IMG/VR virus record: IMGVR_UViG_3300043331_000832
Location: 1-38,382 of that record
From: a virus
Length of the DNA stretch: 38,382 bases
Strand: one strand, 5' to 3'
A program made the position numbers and the translations under genes. Positions 14,868 through 24,017 of this stretch are shown in pieces. The notes beneath the pieces are model-generated. The model was given only the letters and a program-made list of their open reading frames with translations, was not told the origin of the DNA and did not search any database. Position 1 is the stretch's first letter. Every line of letters begins with the position of its first letter.

Positions 14868-17704
14868 TACAAAGCTCCTGAAAGTTCAGAGTAGGGCAAA
14901 CTTACGTCAACATATTCGCTCAGTCCAACACCCGCGACCCGACTGACACCGACCTCTCCCATGTTGATTCGATAAAGATCTCCAAACGGAGAGCGCAAAT
15001 ACATTGCCCTTCCTTCTGCCTTGAGTTCCTTGATCTGAATGCGCTGAGTGCGAGCACTTACCCCAGTTGTGCCACGAAGTTGAACAGTGAGTGTTCCCTT
15101 GACACCAAGACGGTCACCTCGCTCAGTGGCCCGTCCCAACCCCAGGACGTGATATTCCTCTTCTTCGTATTCATCATCGACAAACTCGTCCGAAGTGACA
15201 ATCCGCAATGGGAAGCTGTTTGCTGAATCTTCGGGATCGATCAACCAGTAATGACTTCCAGAAGGAGTTACTGTTTGATCTTGATCGGTGTAGAGCGATT
15301 CCGCCCGAGCATCGAATCGAATGGCCACCTGAACCACGGCATAGGTGACCTGAATCCCCGAAGGCGCGAGATAGTCATCATATGTGTATGAAGTCTCATC
15401 ACTGAAAGTCTCAGCGAGCAACACCCAATCAGTTGATTCTTCATCCTTGCGATAAACACGGTAAGAATCAAATTCAGCATCCTCGGATGCATCGGTCCAA
15501 GTGATCCGAACGTATCCATCTTCTTCGAAGTTGGCAGTGTTGACCGTAATGGCAGGTTGATCAGGCGGGTCCCAACCAGAGGTCACGTTCGTCAATTCAT
15601 CAGTGGCAGCCATCCCCGACGAGTCATAAACCCGAACACCGAAGGTGTAATCATTGGAGTTTTGAAGAATGGAACCATTGTCCACTACATGGCTTGTTCC
15701 ATTTCCAGACCCAGCCCGTGCATACACCTCTTCATCAGTAGATTCGTCAATGATGTAAACTTGCCATTGCGTTTGGGGTCGCCCGTTCGATGGAGTGAAC
15801 GTCCACTGGATGGTCGGCTGAGGCGTCTCGAAAGGATCAGCGGGGCTAGTGAGCGCAACTGTCGGAGCAGTGCGAAGATAGAACAGGTGATAATCGCTCC
15901 ACGCCCCTTCGACATCATCGCTATCCCAAAGCTTCACCCGCCACTGAAGAAGAGTTTCGGTGTGGGATCCATCGACTGCAATGGCCACCGTCGTCTCATC
16001 ACCAAGAACCTTACCAGTGTCCTCAACGACAGAGAAATCTGAAACTTCAGTGATCTCAATTCGGTAAGCAGTTTGGAAGTCCAGTGGAGATGGATCACTA
16101 AATACCCAAGAGAAATCGTTAGTAGCAGAAAAGGCGTAACTAGCGGCACCGGTAGGAAGATGGCCAGTGCTGGACGGGGGATGAGTTACAACAAAGCTAA
16201 CCGTGGTAGCCCAGGGCGACACCTGGCCCCATTCATCGATGTCTCGCCCTCGCATGTACCAAGTATCTTGATCCAATTGGCTTGCGCTGGGAACAACCAA
16301 CTGCTTCGTTCCAACAAGAATCAAATCACTATCTTTATCACCAATCACGGTACGAGTATCAACAGTGAACCCTGAATCCCGAGCAAGAGTAAATTCTGGA
16401 TAGACCCGAGCGCCAGATTCATCTCCACCAAGGCCACTAGGATTGAAGGCAGAAGCTCGCATACTCAACGTCGGCGTATCAGTAGTCGTTGTCGAAGTGG
16501 GTGAAAGATTCGTTGGCGTCAACGGATCAGGGTTGAAGTAAGCAATGATGGGACCATCACGATCAGTCACTTGTGTCAGAACATCAGCAAACCCTTCGTC
16601 ATAATTCACCTTGCCGGTTCCCGACATTACCCCGAAGCAAGAGTTGTTGCGCTTCCAGACGAAGCGCTCTCCGATGGTGGTTGAACCTGAATCGAACCGA
16701 GCAATCTGCCCATAGATGAAGTCATGAGTGGTGTTGGCATTCTGGACTCGCCACGCAGTGAACCCATGACCTTGCGTGTATCCCACCGTGCGATCAAGAT
16801 ATGAAGTTTCTGGTCCATTGGATGAGTACACCGAGGAAGCTGAAACCGGGTTCACCACATAGGCGGACCCATTGAAGCGAGCCGCCCAAGTTGTTGTAGC
16901 TGACCCAGCACCGGTCTGGCCCACCATGGCCCAATCAGTGTTTCCGTAGGGGTACACACCCACTGTGCGGAACTTGGCAGTGTTCCCTCCCATGGCCGAC
17001 GAATCAACAACGGTCCAAGAATCCTGTACGCCGTTGGTGACGTTCACTCGGGCAACAGCCAGAAGAGTTGCCGCCCCATTGCTTGCCGCCGCAATGGCAA
17101 CCCGCTGAAGGTTCGATCCATCAGCCCCCGCGATGTCTCGACATACAGAAAGATACGTCAGTTCAGAGTTTCCGCCCGTGATCGTATGATCGGTCTGACC
17201 CGCCCAAGCTGCTCCTGAATGTCGAACCTTGTGACGAATTTTAATCTTGCTGCTGTCATCCAGATCTTTGAACAGGGCAGCAGCGAACAGCGTGTTAGTC
17301 CCTGTTAGAAAGTCAATAGCCAAGCAACCCGGATGCTTTGTGGCACTGAAATCAAAGACTTCCTCCTCACCGCTCTTCGTCCACGTCCCCGGAGTCGTAA
17401 GCCGAAAATGGTAAACATCCGTGTGGAAAGGCTGAGTGCGTTCGTAAATGACATGAATGCGATCTGATGCATCCACACAGAAGGCGTATCCATAAGGAGG
17501 ACTCAAGTCTCCCGCCAGCGGGACAGTTGCATCAAGTGACCAAGCCGTCCTGGCCAGGTTCGACCGATAAAGGTACAAGTTGCCAAGATTTCCTGAATCC
17601 TTAATCAAAGCCACGGCACGTCCATCGCTGAGCACCGCCACTGTCTGGTTTGCTGGCGGCGTATAGGCCGTGTTGCCGTTGAGATCGCGAAGTGTCGTAA
17701 CCAT
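14867..17704 (-). CDS. Large minor tail protein (propeller-like N-half, FnIII domains)
   Basis: This 945-residue protein is encoded directly after the tape measure, the usual place of the distal tail protein. Residues about 1-390 repeat short beta units (AVLSDGRAVALIKDSG, GYAFCVDASDRIHVIYER) like a beta-propeller. Residues about 400-800 contain Ig/FnIII-like stretches (ITWTDASEDAEFDSYRVYRK). The last roughly 130 residues (LTVQLRGTTG..., then YRINMGEVGVSRV) resemble the beta-sandwich end of distal tail proteins, although the order is unusual. The start overlaps the tape-measure stop by one base (TAATG), and the end overlaps the next start by one base. It may combine tail-tip assembly and surface binding. 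Confidence 0.7.
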   Translation of the reverse strand: MVTTLRDLNGNTAYTPPANQTVAVLSDGRAVALIKDSGNLGNLYLYRSNLARTAWSLDATVPLAGDLSPPYGYAFCVDASDRIHVIYERTQPFHTDVYHFRLTTPGTWTKSGEEEVFDFSATKHPGCLAIDFLTGTNTLFAAALFKDLDDSSKIKIRHKVRHSGAAWAGQTDHTITGGNSELTYLSVCRDIAGADGSNLQRVAIAAASNGAATLLAVARVNVTNGVQDSWTVVDSSAMGGNTAKFRTVGVYPYGNTDWAMVGQTGAGSATTTWAARFNGSAYVVNPVSASSVYSSNGPETSYLDRTVGYTQGHGFTAWRVQNANTTHDFIYGQIARFDSGSTTIGERFVWKRNNSCFGVMSGTGKVNYDEGFADVLTQVTDRDGPIIAYFNPDPLTPTNLSPTSTTTTDTPTLSMRASAFNPSGLGGDESGARVYPEFTLARDSGFTVDTRTVIGDKDSDLILVGTKQLVVPSASQLDQDTWYMRGRDIDEWGQVSPWATTVSFVVTHPPSSTGHLPTGAASYAFSATNDFSWVFSDPSPLDFQTAYRIEITEVSDFSVVEDTGKVLGDETTVAIAVDGSHTETLLQWRVKLWDSDDVEGAWSDYHLFYLRTAPTVALTSPADPFETPQPTIQWTFTPSNGRPQTQWQVYIIDESTDEEVYARAGSGNGTSHVVDNGSILQNSNDYTFGVRVYDSSGMAATDELTNVTSGWDPPDQPAITVNTANFEEDGYVRITWTDASEDAEFDSYRVYRKDEESTDWVLLAETFSDETSYTYDDYLAPSGIQVTYAVVQVAIRFDARAESLYTDQDQTVTPSGSHYWLIDPEDSANSFPLRIVTSDEFVDDEYEEEEYHVLGLGRATERGDRLGVKGTLTVQLRGTTGVSARTQRIQIKELKAEGRAMYLRSPFGDLYRINMGEVGVSRVAGVGLSEYVDVSLPYSELSGAL

Positions 17705-20700
17705 TAGTTTGTCAAAGCCTTCAGGTTCGAGATGAAGCCCTTGGCGTCATCACCGTTGGTCACATTCGGGAATTCGAGATCGCCGTAGAAGTTGTAAGTC
17801 GTTCCCAAGTCGTCATTCCAGCCCGACGGAAGCGGAGTCACCAACTCATCATGGCTCCCCTCTCCAATGCGTGCCAGCACCCCGCCTGAGCCGCCCTTGA
17901 CGATGCCCCCGTTGGCCAGCGACCAGTGAACATGGTCGTAGTGGTCACTAGCCGTCGGCTCGCCGTAGATGTGACGCTGGCCGCGATAGATCTGCTGATA
18001 GCCAGCCGGAGTGAAGATCAATTCGTGTGATTGCATCTGATTCTTCAGCAGGTTGAACACCGCCCACAAGCCACCAGCGCCAGGGTTCACAAGGTCAACT
18101 GCTCGGCCATAGCCGTGCATCGACCGATTGCCGGTCGCGGTCATCGTGGCCCGGAATGAAGACGACGAATAGGCACTAGGAATCTTGCTCTGGACGTAAT
18201 CCTCCATGACCCGCCAAAGACCCTGGTCTACGCCCCATTCCCCCCGAGGGGGAGGATTCTTGATTGACAGTGGGATGATCTGCTTGTTGTACTGATCATT
18301 CGCGCCAGTAACCCAATCTTCAATGTCCTCAAGGATACTGTTAGCAATATCCTTCATCCAGTTGATGGGGATTTGGTTGATCGCTGCCTTTGCGATTGCC
18401 TTGAATGGAGCAAAGGCAGCCCTAAGAACATTCTCTCGGACATACTCGATGCCATCACCAATGCCTCGAACGATGCCCCGTCCAATGTCCAGGGCGCTAT
18501 CGAAGAACCCACCTTCTCCGGCAGTGTGCTGATTCTCCATCTGGATTTTTCCAGTCAAGAGACCACGCTTCATGCCTGGATTAAGGCTCTGCCAGATGTC
18601 AGCCGGGATGACCCCCTCACCTTTTTGAAGAATGGCGATCTGCTCCTGGGATCGAGGCACGCCCTGACGGTCAGATCGGAGACCGTCCTGGCCCACAGTA
18701 CCGCCAGAGTGCAGTCGAGGAAGATTGATCCGATCGATGGTGTTCAGATCCACATCGATGCTCAGGAATCCAGCAACCGCCCTGACGCCACGAACCACAG
18801 CATTGAACGCCCGAATGAAGAAGTTAACCCCACCTTCAAGAACCCCAGCAATGTCGTTCCAGACGTTCCGAATGATGCGATAGATCCCATCCCAAACGTT
18901 CCCGATGACCTCCCGCAAGGTCCGAAAAGCCGGAATGATGATGTTGTTGATGGCCCATCGAATGCCTTCAAAGATCGGCCTAATGCTTCGATGCCACGCA
19001 TTGTGAATGCGATCCTGAATGAAGTTCCAGACCGGGCGGATCACGTTTTCCCACAGCCAACGCATGGCGGGAGCAATCACATTCTCGATAACCCACCGGA
19101 TTGCATTAAAGACTGGCCTAACTCGACTCTCCCAAATGCCTTCAATCCAATCACCGATGGCCCTAAAAACTCGTTGGACTACATTCTTCCAAAGCCAATT
19201 AAAGACATCACCAACATGGCCAACTGCCCACACAATGGCCCCAAAGACCGCCCGCAGAATGTTCCAACAGACCTCGACGTAACGAGCAATCATCACAAAG
19301 ACGATTTCCGCAACCGCCATCCAGGCTTGGAAGATTGGAACAATCCGAGAAACCACTTCTTCGACGATCCAATCAAAGGCCGGTCGAAGAATGGTATTCC
19401 AAAGCCAGGAAACCGCAGGCCCAATGATGGTTTGGAAGACCCAAATAGCCGCAGCAGCCAAGGCTCGCAACACGGGAACAATGTAAGTCTGAATCTGCGT
19501 GTAGAGCCACATGAGGGCTGGCCTCAGAATCGTGTTCCAAAGCCAGGAAACGATCGACCCAATGGCCCTGAACACCGGCATGATCAACCGACCAACCCAG
19601 GCCCCCAAGCGCCCGATCGCCTGAATGACAGGCCAGAGACCCTTATCCCAAATCCACTGTGCGGCAGAAACGATCCCGCCAAGAAGACCCTTCCAAAAGT
19701 CCCCGCTACCCAAGGCCCCAACTGCGTCCCCGAGCCATCCCACAAACGCGTTCCATGCCCTCTTGATCGGATCAAAGAGATCGAACTCTCCAAAGGTATC
19801 ACTGATGCCTTCAAGTTCCTTCTCAAGTTCCTCATTGAACTTCTCGATATCAATGAGGCCACCCTCTCGACCAAGACCGCCAGTTCCGCCGGGAAGGGCG
19901 AAGTCACCTCGACCGGCAGCAGCAATGTCCTCTTGGATATCCGACAGACCTGACGCCTCTGCCGCCCCGGCCCCGGCCCTGGCTGCTGATAGAGCCGCCT
20001 GTGATGCCGAAGCAAACTGACTGAGCGCCTGTTCCATCTCATTGATCTGATTGGTGATATCTGAGTAAAGCTGGTGAAGCTGATCAGCCTTCTGCTGCTC
20101 CCTGTCAAGATGAGCCGAAGCGGCATCAAACGCACGCTGGCGAGCCAACTGAATCTGGCCCTGCCGCATGATCTGCTGGAAGCTTCCCTCTTCAACTCGG
20201 TTGAACAACTGATCGAGTTGACGCATCTGCGGATCAAAGTTGATTGACCGCTCAAGATCGAGAATCTCTCCAGCACGCTGGAGATCAGCCAGCTTCTTTT
20301 CAAGTTCATCAAACTTGTCAACCTGATCATCAAGCGAGTCTTGTTGAGCTTCGAGAGCGGCAATCTGCTGATCATAGAATCCAAGAACGTCAGAGCCAGC
20401 CCCAGCGAGTCGAAGTTCCTCTCTCTGCCCCCGAAGAAGTTCAATCTGGCCCTGAAGTTGAGCCATGCGATTGCGAACATCTTCAGCAGTTTGGCCAGCC
20501 TGCTCCAACTTCAGCATTTCCAAACGAAGCCGCTTCTGTGCCATCTCATTTCGGAAGATCGCGTCGTCTGCCGCCCGCATTCCGGTGATCTGCATGCTCT
20601 GCAAGCGATTGAGCTTGTCCTGAGCATCAGCGAGAGAATCAACCCGACGCTGCCACTTGGCCACAACCTGATCCTGCTTGCTAATCAAAGCTTGAAGTGG

Positions 20701-23166
20701 CGGTAGCAAACCCTTCAGATCCATAATGCTGCGGATCAGGGCATCAGTGGCGGGACCCGCAGCAGGAGCAGCCTGAAGAACCTGCTTGCGCTGCTCAGCG
20801 TACTCCCGCATCTGCAACTGGTTGGCGGCAGGAGCCGTTGCCCCAAGAAATCGATTGTGGGCATTGATGGCCGTTTGAAGAATCGTCTGAATGCCAGTAA
20901 GTCGACCGTACTGTCGAAGAATCTCAGTGATGCCCGCAGTGACATTCTCAACCAAAGAAGGAGAATGGCGAGCAAAGGGATTCAGATAGCTAAGCCATTC
21001 AACAACCTGCTCCATCGCCGCCTGGACGACCCGTACCACCGCCATGAACACATCAGCAACAACGCCGGGAAGCTGCATAAGTCCCCGGATAACCCATTCG
21101 ATTGCATCAATGATTCCATTTCGAAAGTCATCATTGAAAAGAGCAATGATGGCAACGACAACAGCAGCGATGGCAGCCACGACCACAGCAACCGGAACTC
21201 CAAGAATCGAAGCAATCGCCACCACGACAGCACTAGCCGCCGTTAGAATTGGTGCGATCAAGCCCCTAAGAAAAGCAATGGCAGTGCTGTTCCCCGCAGC
21301 ATGCGCGATCGCCACCATGGCCGCGGCAACCTTGTCCCAACCGATGAGCATTGTGACCCACATGCGACTTAGGACCGGAAGCAGCGCATCCCATGCGAGA
21401 CCCATGGCAATCACGGCCGTGTTCCAAACCAGCACCATGGCCGCGGCAACTTTGTCCCAACCGATGAGAAGAGTCACCCACACCTTCTGAAGCATGGGGA
21501 GCAGCGGCGCAAATCCCCGAGCCAAGAGTCCCGTCAGATTAAAGATAGCAACGGCGACGACATCCAGAAGAGTCGCCGCAAACCACATTGCCCTCTTCCC
21601 GGCGTAGACGAACGCTCCACCGAGCAGATGGAGAACGCCCCCCTGGCGACCAGCAGCCACCGTTTCGACCTGTATGGCCCCTGTAGCGATCCCAGCGGCC
21701 CGAGCATGGTCACCAGCAGCCGCAGCCGCCATCCACTCAGACTGAGCCTTGAGGCCATTAGCAATGGCAGCATCCTTGGCGGTGAGGTTCTGGCCCAGCA
21801 TCATCAAAGTTAGGAACTTGATAACCTTGCCCAGAGAGCCAGCCACAAGGACGAACGCACCAAAGATCCTAATGATCGGTCCCATCACGGCAAGAAGAAC
21901 AAGGCTCAGAAGAATCAACTGCTGAACCTCAGGATTGAGATCAGTGAAGGCCCTAATTAGCTTCGTCAATCGACCGATAAGGGCCAGGATCGAAGGGAGG
22001 AGCGGAATGATCGCTTCCGCAAGTGCATTCTGAAGTTGGGTGGTCAGAATGGCGAAAGCCTGAGGCTGACTCGACAAGAACGTCGTCAACTCTTGCGAAT
22101 ACTGAACGAGTGCCCGCTGCTGATTAGACGTAGCTTCCAGGGCACGGGCATAGAACCCAGTGCTCGACGCCACATCACGGAAAAGGACATTCAGCCGGGA
22201 GACCTGACGACGACCAGCGAGGGCAGTTGCAACGAAGTTCTGAACCGGTCGAGTCAAGCCCTGGAAGCGATCGGCCAACTCCTCAATCCGTTCAGTAGCA
22301 GTCTTGCTTTGCCAACTGACCGAGTTCACTTCAATCCCGATGGCCTCCATAGCGTCCTTCGCCTGCTTTGTGGGAGCCATCAACTGAGAAATCATCGTCT
22401 TCAACGAGTTGCCAGCCTCGGAAGCGGTAGCAGCCGCAGGGACCAAGGCAGCCGCCATGGCGGCCAGTTCCTCGATGGTGACGCCAGCGGTTCGAGCAGT
22501 ACCGGAAGCCTTCTGGAACACAGTGATCAGACCGGAGAAGCTGATCGCCGTCTGGTTCTCGACGACGTTCAGATCCGCAAGTGTGTTTTTAAGCTCATCG
22601 GTGGACATCTGATAACCGGCCTGGACAGCAATCAAGCCCTCGACGGCCTTGGTCGCGTCAAGTTCACCGATGATCATGGCCTCAAGTGAGGCTCTTGTTT
22701 GTTTGGCTACAGCGACCCCAGAACTGCCGGCCTGTGCCCAGGCTGCACCGATGTCAATGACATCTTTCTGAAGCACGCCAAATCGATCTGACAGAAGCTT
22801 GAAACTAACCGCCAAGGCGTTGACCTCGGCGTTGACCTGCTTCTGGCTCATGTTCAGGTCGCCATAGACCTTGCGTACCTGAGTTACCGCCTTAGTGTTC
22901 TCGTTGGCCCATTTCGTCGCCGCTGCCCCCGCCAGCACAAGGGGCAAGGTAAACGAGAACTCCAATTGGCGACCGGTCCACTGTAGGTTCTTACCAAACT
23001 TGATGAGAGCATCAGCGTTAGCCAGCCTCTTCATCATGCCGCCGATGGCATTCCCGCCCATCATCCCGGCTCGTTCCAGACCAGCGATCTCTCGCTGGAT
23101 CGTCCGGATTGACGCCCCCGCCTGGCGCGCCGCCACGTTGACTTGGATATTCAACATGGCGTTCAT
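17704..23166 (-). CDS. Tape measure protein with C-terminal M15-type peptidase domain
   Basis: This 1820-residue protein sets tail length. The N-terminal third matches the TP901-type tape-measure core (for example KQTRASLEAMIIGELDATKA and TAGVTIEELAAMAAALVPAA). Hydrophobic segments occur around residues 395-450 and 520-740. Coiled-coil stretches run from about 820-1050. A Trp-rich repeat region lies at about 1180-1500, with repeats such as SWLWNTILRPA. Near residues 1660-1750 a peptidase motif appears: HGYGRAVD (about 1681-1689, matching HxxGxAxD) and DHVHW (about 1741-1745). It probably opens the cell wall during DNA entry. The ATG at 23166 has GGGAGGTG upstream and lies 22 bases after the frameshifted chaperone. 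Confidence 0.92.
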   Translation of the reverse strand: MNAMLNIQVNVAARQAGASIRTIQREIAGLERAGMMGGNAIGGMMKRLANADALIKFGKNLQWTGRQLEFSFTLPLVLAGAAATKWANENTKAVTQVRKVYGDLNMSQKQVNAEVNALAVSFKLLSDRFGVLQKDVIDIGAAWAQAGSSGVAVAKQTRASLEAMIIGELDATKAVEGLIAVQAGYQMSTDELKNTLADLNVVENQTAISFSGLITVFQKASGTARTAGVTIEELAAMAAALVPAAATASEAGNSLKTMISQLMAPTKQAKDAMEAIGIEVNSVSWQSKTATERIEELADRFQGLTRPVQNFVATALAGRRQVSRLNVLFRDVASSTGFYARALEATSNQQRALVQYSQELTTFLSSQPQAFAILTTQLQNALAEAIIPLLPSILALIGRLTKLIRAFTDLNPEVQQLILLSLVLLAVMGPIIRIFGAFVLVAGSLGKVIKFLTLMMLGQNLTAKDAAIANGLKAQSEWMAAAAAGDHARAAGIATGAIQVETVAAGRQGGVLHLLGGAFVYAGKRAMWFAATLLDVVAVAIFNLTGLLARGFAPLLPMLQKVWVTLLIGWDKVAAAMVLVWNTAVIAMGLAWDALLPVLSRMWVTMLIGWDKVAAAMVAIAHAAGNSTAIAFLRGLIAPILTAASAVVVAIASILGVPVAVVVAAIAAVVVAIIALFNDDFRNGIIDAIEWVIRGLMQLPGVVADVFMAVVRVVQAAMEQVVEWLSYLNPFARHSPSLVENVTAGITEILRQYGRLTGIQTILQTAINAHNRFLGATAPAANQLQMREYAEQRKQVLQAAPAAGPATDALIRSIMDLKGLLPPLQALISKQDQVVAKWQRRVDSLADAQDKLNRLQSMQITGMRAADDAIFRNEMAQKRLRLEMLKLEQAGQTAEDVRNRMAQLQGQIELLRGQREELRLAGAGSDVLGFYDQQIAALEAQQDSLDDQVDKFDELEKKLADLQRAGEILDLERSINFDPQMRQLDQLFNRVEEGSFQQIMRQGQIQLARQRAFDAASAHLDREQQKADQLHQLYSDITNQINEMEQALSQFASASQAALSAARAGAGAAEASGLSDIQEDIAAAGRGDFALPGGTGGLGREGGLIDIEKFNEELEKELEGISDTFGEFDLFDPIKRAWNAFVGWLGDAVGALGSGDFWKGLLGGIVSAAQWIWDKGLWPVIQAIGRLGAWVGRLIMPVFRAIGSIVSWLWNTILRPALMWLYTQIQTYIVPVLRALAAAAIWVFQTIIGPAVSWLWNTILRPAFDWIVEEVVSRIVPIFQAWMAVAEIVFVMIARYVEVCWNILRAVFGAIVWAVGHVGDVFNWLWKNVVQRVFRAIGDWIEGIWESRVRPVFNAIRWVIENVIAPAMRWLWENVIRPVWNFIQDRIHNAWHRSIRPIFEGIRWAINNIIIPAFRTLREVIGNVWDGIYRIIRNVWNDIAGVLEGGVNFFIRAFNAVVRGVRAVAGFLSIDVDLNTIDRINLPRLHSGGTVGQDGLRSDRQGVPRSQEQIAILQKGEGVIPADIWQSLNPGMKRGLLTGKIQMENQHTAGEGGFFDSALDIGRGIVRGIGDGIEYVRENVLRAAFAPFKAIAKAAINQIPINWMKDIANSILEDIEDWVTGANDQYNKQIIPLSIKNPPPRGEWGVDQGLWRVMEDYVQSKIPSAYSSSSFRATMTATGNRSMHGYGRAVDLVNPGAGGLWAVFNLLKNQMQSHELIFTPAGYQQIYRGQRHIYGEPTASDHYDHVHWSLANGGIVKGGSGGVLARIGEGSHDELVTPLPSGWNDDLGTTYNFYGDLEFPNVTNGDDAKGFISNLKALTN

Positions 23167-23188
23167 CCGGACCCCACCTCCCTCTCAG

Positions 23189-23937
23189 TCATCGCCCAGA
23201 CTTACGCACCCTTGATTGCCGCTCCTGCTGAGCCTGCTTCCGCTTCTGCTGCTTCGCATCCTCAGCCATGATGTACGTCCACTCATCAAGCAGCTTCGGA
23301 TCCTGGTCATACAGTCCACCAGCGACAGGAAGATGACTCCACTTCATCGCTTGGCAAATGGAGTAGAGCCGAATCGACTCCGGAGGGACCCCCTCAATCT
23401 CCTTGCCCCTGACGAACTGGTCTACACAGCGGAAGAAGTAACTTTTCCCTCGTCCTCCTTGATCTTGAGGTCCCGCATCTCGCGAAGTTCATCGATCTGC
23501 TTATCGATGTCTTCAACGGAAAGATCGGCCATGAGCCAAGAATTAGCCTTGCGGATGGCCTTTTCGATGAGATCGATGACGGACGGTGGGGCGCTGCTCA
23601 GAAACTCCCGCAACGTCCCCTCACCAAACTTGACCTGACGACCCTGCTTGAACAGATAGAAGTCAATAATTGCCGAAGTCAGAAGGGCGTGCTTCTCATC
23701 ACCAGCAGCCATGCGGAGCATGGCATCGCCCGTGCGGCGTTCCAGACGCACATCACGGTTCACTGCATTCTGATACTTGCGACGATCGCCTTCAGTGAGC
23801 TTCTTGATCTCAACCCACTGGACCCCATCGGGCAGCATAACCCGCTCGGTTTCATCAAAGGCGAAGTAGTCCACCGTTGCGGGGACTTCGGCCTCCGCGC
23901 TGTTGGTTTCGGGATCCTGAACTTCGATGTCTGACAT
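23189..23937 (-). CDS. Frameshifted tail assembly chaperone (gpGT-like fusion)
   Basis: Reading continues past the end of the 171-residue chaperone if ribosomes slip back one base at G GGA AAA (23443-23449). The first 165 codons are shared. The -1 frame then stays open for 84 codons, to TGA at 23189-23191, giving about 249 residues. The added part begins SYFFRCVDQFVRGKEIEG and contains GGLYDQDPKLLDEWTYI, followed by a basic, Gln-rich tail (KQQKRKQAQQERQ). This matches the known lambda gpG/gpGT logic, where a minor fused product guides tail tube assembly around the tape measure. I found the extension by translating the alternate frame by eye. No start codon serves that frame alone. Confidence 0.85.
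23422..23937 (-). CDS. Tail assembly chaperone, unshifted product (gpG-like)
   Basis: The product has 171 residues and begins MSDIEVQDPETNSAEAEVPA. It contains VMLPDGVQWVEIKKLTEGDRRKY and a central IIDFYLFKQGRQVKFGEG segment, then a helical C-terminus. This is the gpG-type chaperone that works with its frameshifted form to coat the tape measure before tube assembly. An upstream in-frame codon at 24009 extends the frame through the preceding hairpin. The ATG at 23937 is preferred because AGGAGG lies eight bases upstream. It is preceded by the major tail protein and followed by the tape measure, the standard siphophage order. Confidence 0.88.
   Translation of the reverse strand: MSDIEVQDPETNSAEAEVPATVDYFAFDETERVMLPDGVQWVEIKKLTEGDRRKYQNAVNRDVRLERRTGDAMLRMAAGDEKHALLTSAIIDFYLFKQGRQVKFGEGTLREFLSSAPPSVIDLIEKAIRKANSWLMADLSVEDIDKQIDELREMRDLKIKEDEGKVTSSAV
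23443..23449 (-). promoter_or_regulatory. -1 ribosomal frameshift slippery site GGGAAAA
   Basis: On the minus strand the heptamer is read G GGA AAA in the chaperone frame, exactly the X XXY YYZ form used in lambda-type G/T frameshifting. It lies seven codons before the zero-frame stop. The -1 frame downstream is open for 84 codons and ends just before the tape measure start. Confidence 0.85.
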
Positions 23938-23945
23938 TTCGTGAG

Positions 23946-23951
23946 CCTCCT
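23946..23951 (-). promoter_or_regulatory. Ribosome binding site setting the chaperone start
   Basis: AGGAGG on the minus strand lies eight bases before the ATG at 23937. An upstream in-frame start at 24009 would place the first 24 codons in a terminator-like hairpin and has no comparable site. Confidence 0.75.
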
Positions 23952-23970
23952 GACTCTTTATTTGTCTTGT

Positions 23971-24010
23971 TGTGGTGGAGGGTTCCCTGGGCGTAGAACC
24001 CCCCACCACA
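23971..24010 (-). terminator. Strong stem-loop after the major tail protein gene
   Basis: In minus-strand RNA, 15 bases (24010-23996) pair with 15 bases (23985-23971) with one G-U pair and a ten-base loop. It begins eight bases after the end of the major tail protein gene. An AT-rich stretch follows but no true U run. It is likely a partial terminator or an mRNA 3' end stabiliser. Confidence 0.6.
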
Positions 24011-24017
24011 CCCGGCC

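Noticed and set aside
18373-19953. Plus-strand frame of about 526 codons opposite the tape measure gene
   Set aside because: The tape measure frame has clear protein motifs here, and the opposite frame encodes Asn/Pro/Asp-rich sequence without domains or ribosome site.
23938-24009. 24-residue N-terminal extension of the tail chaperone
   Set aside because: It would translate the stem-loop after the tail tube gene. The ATG at 23937 has a much better ribosome site.
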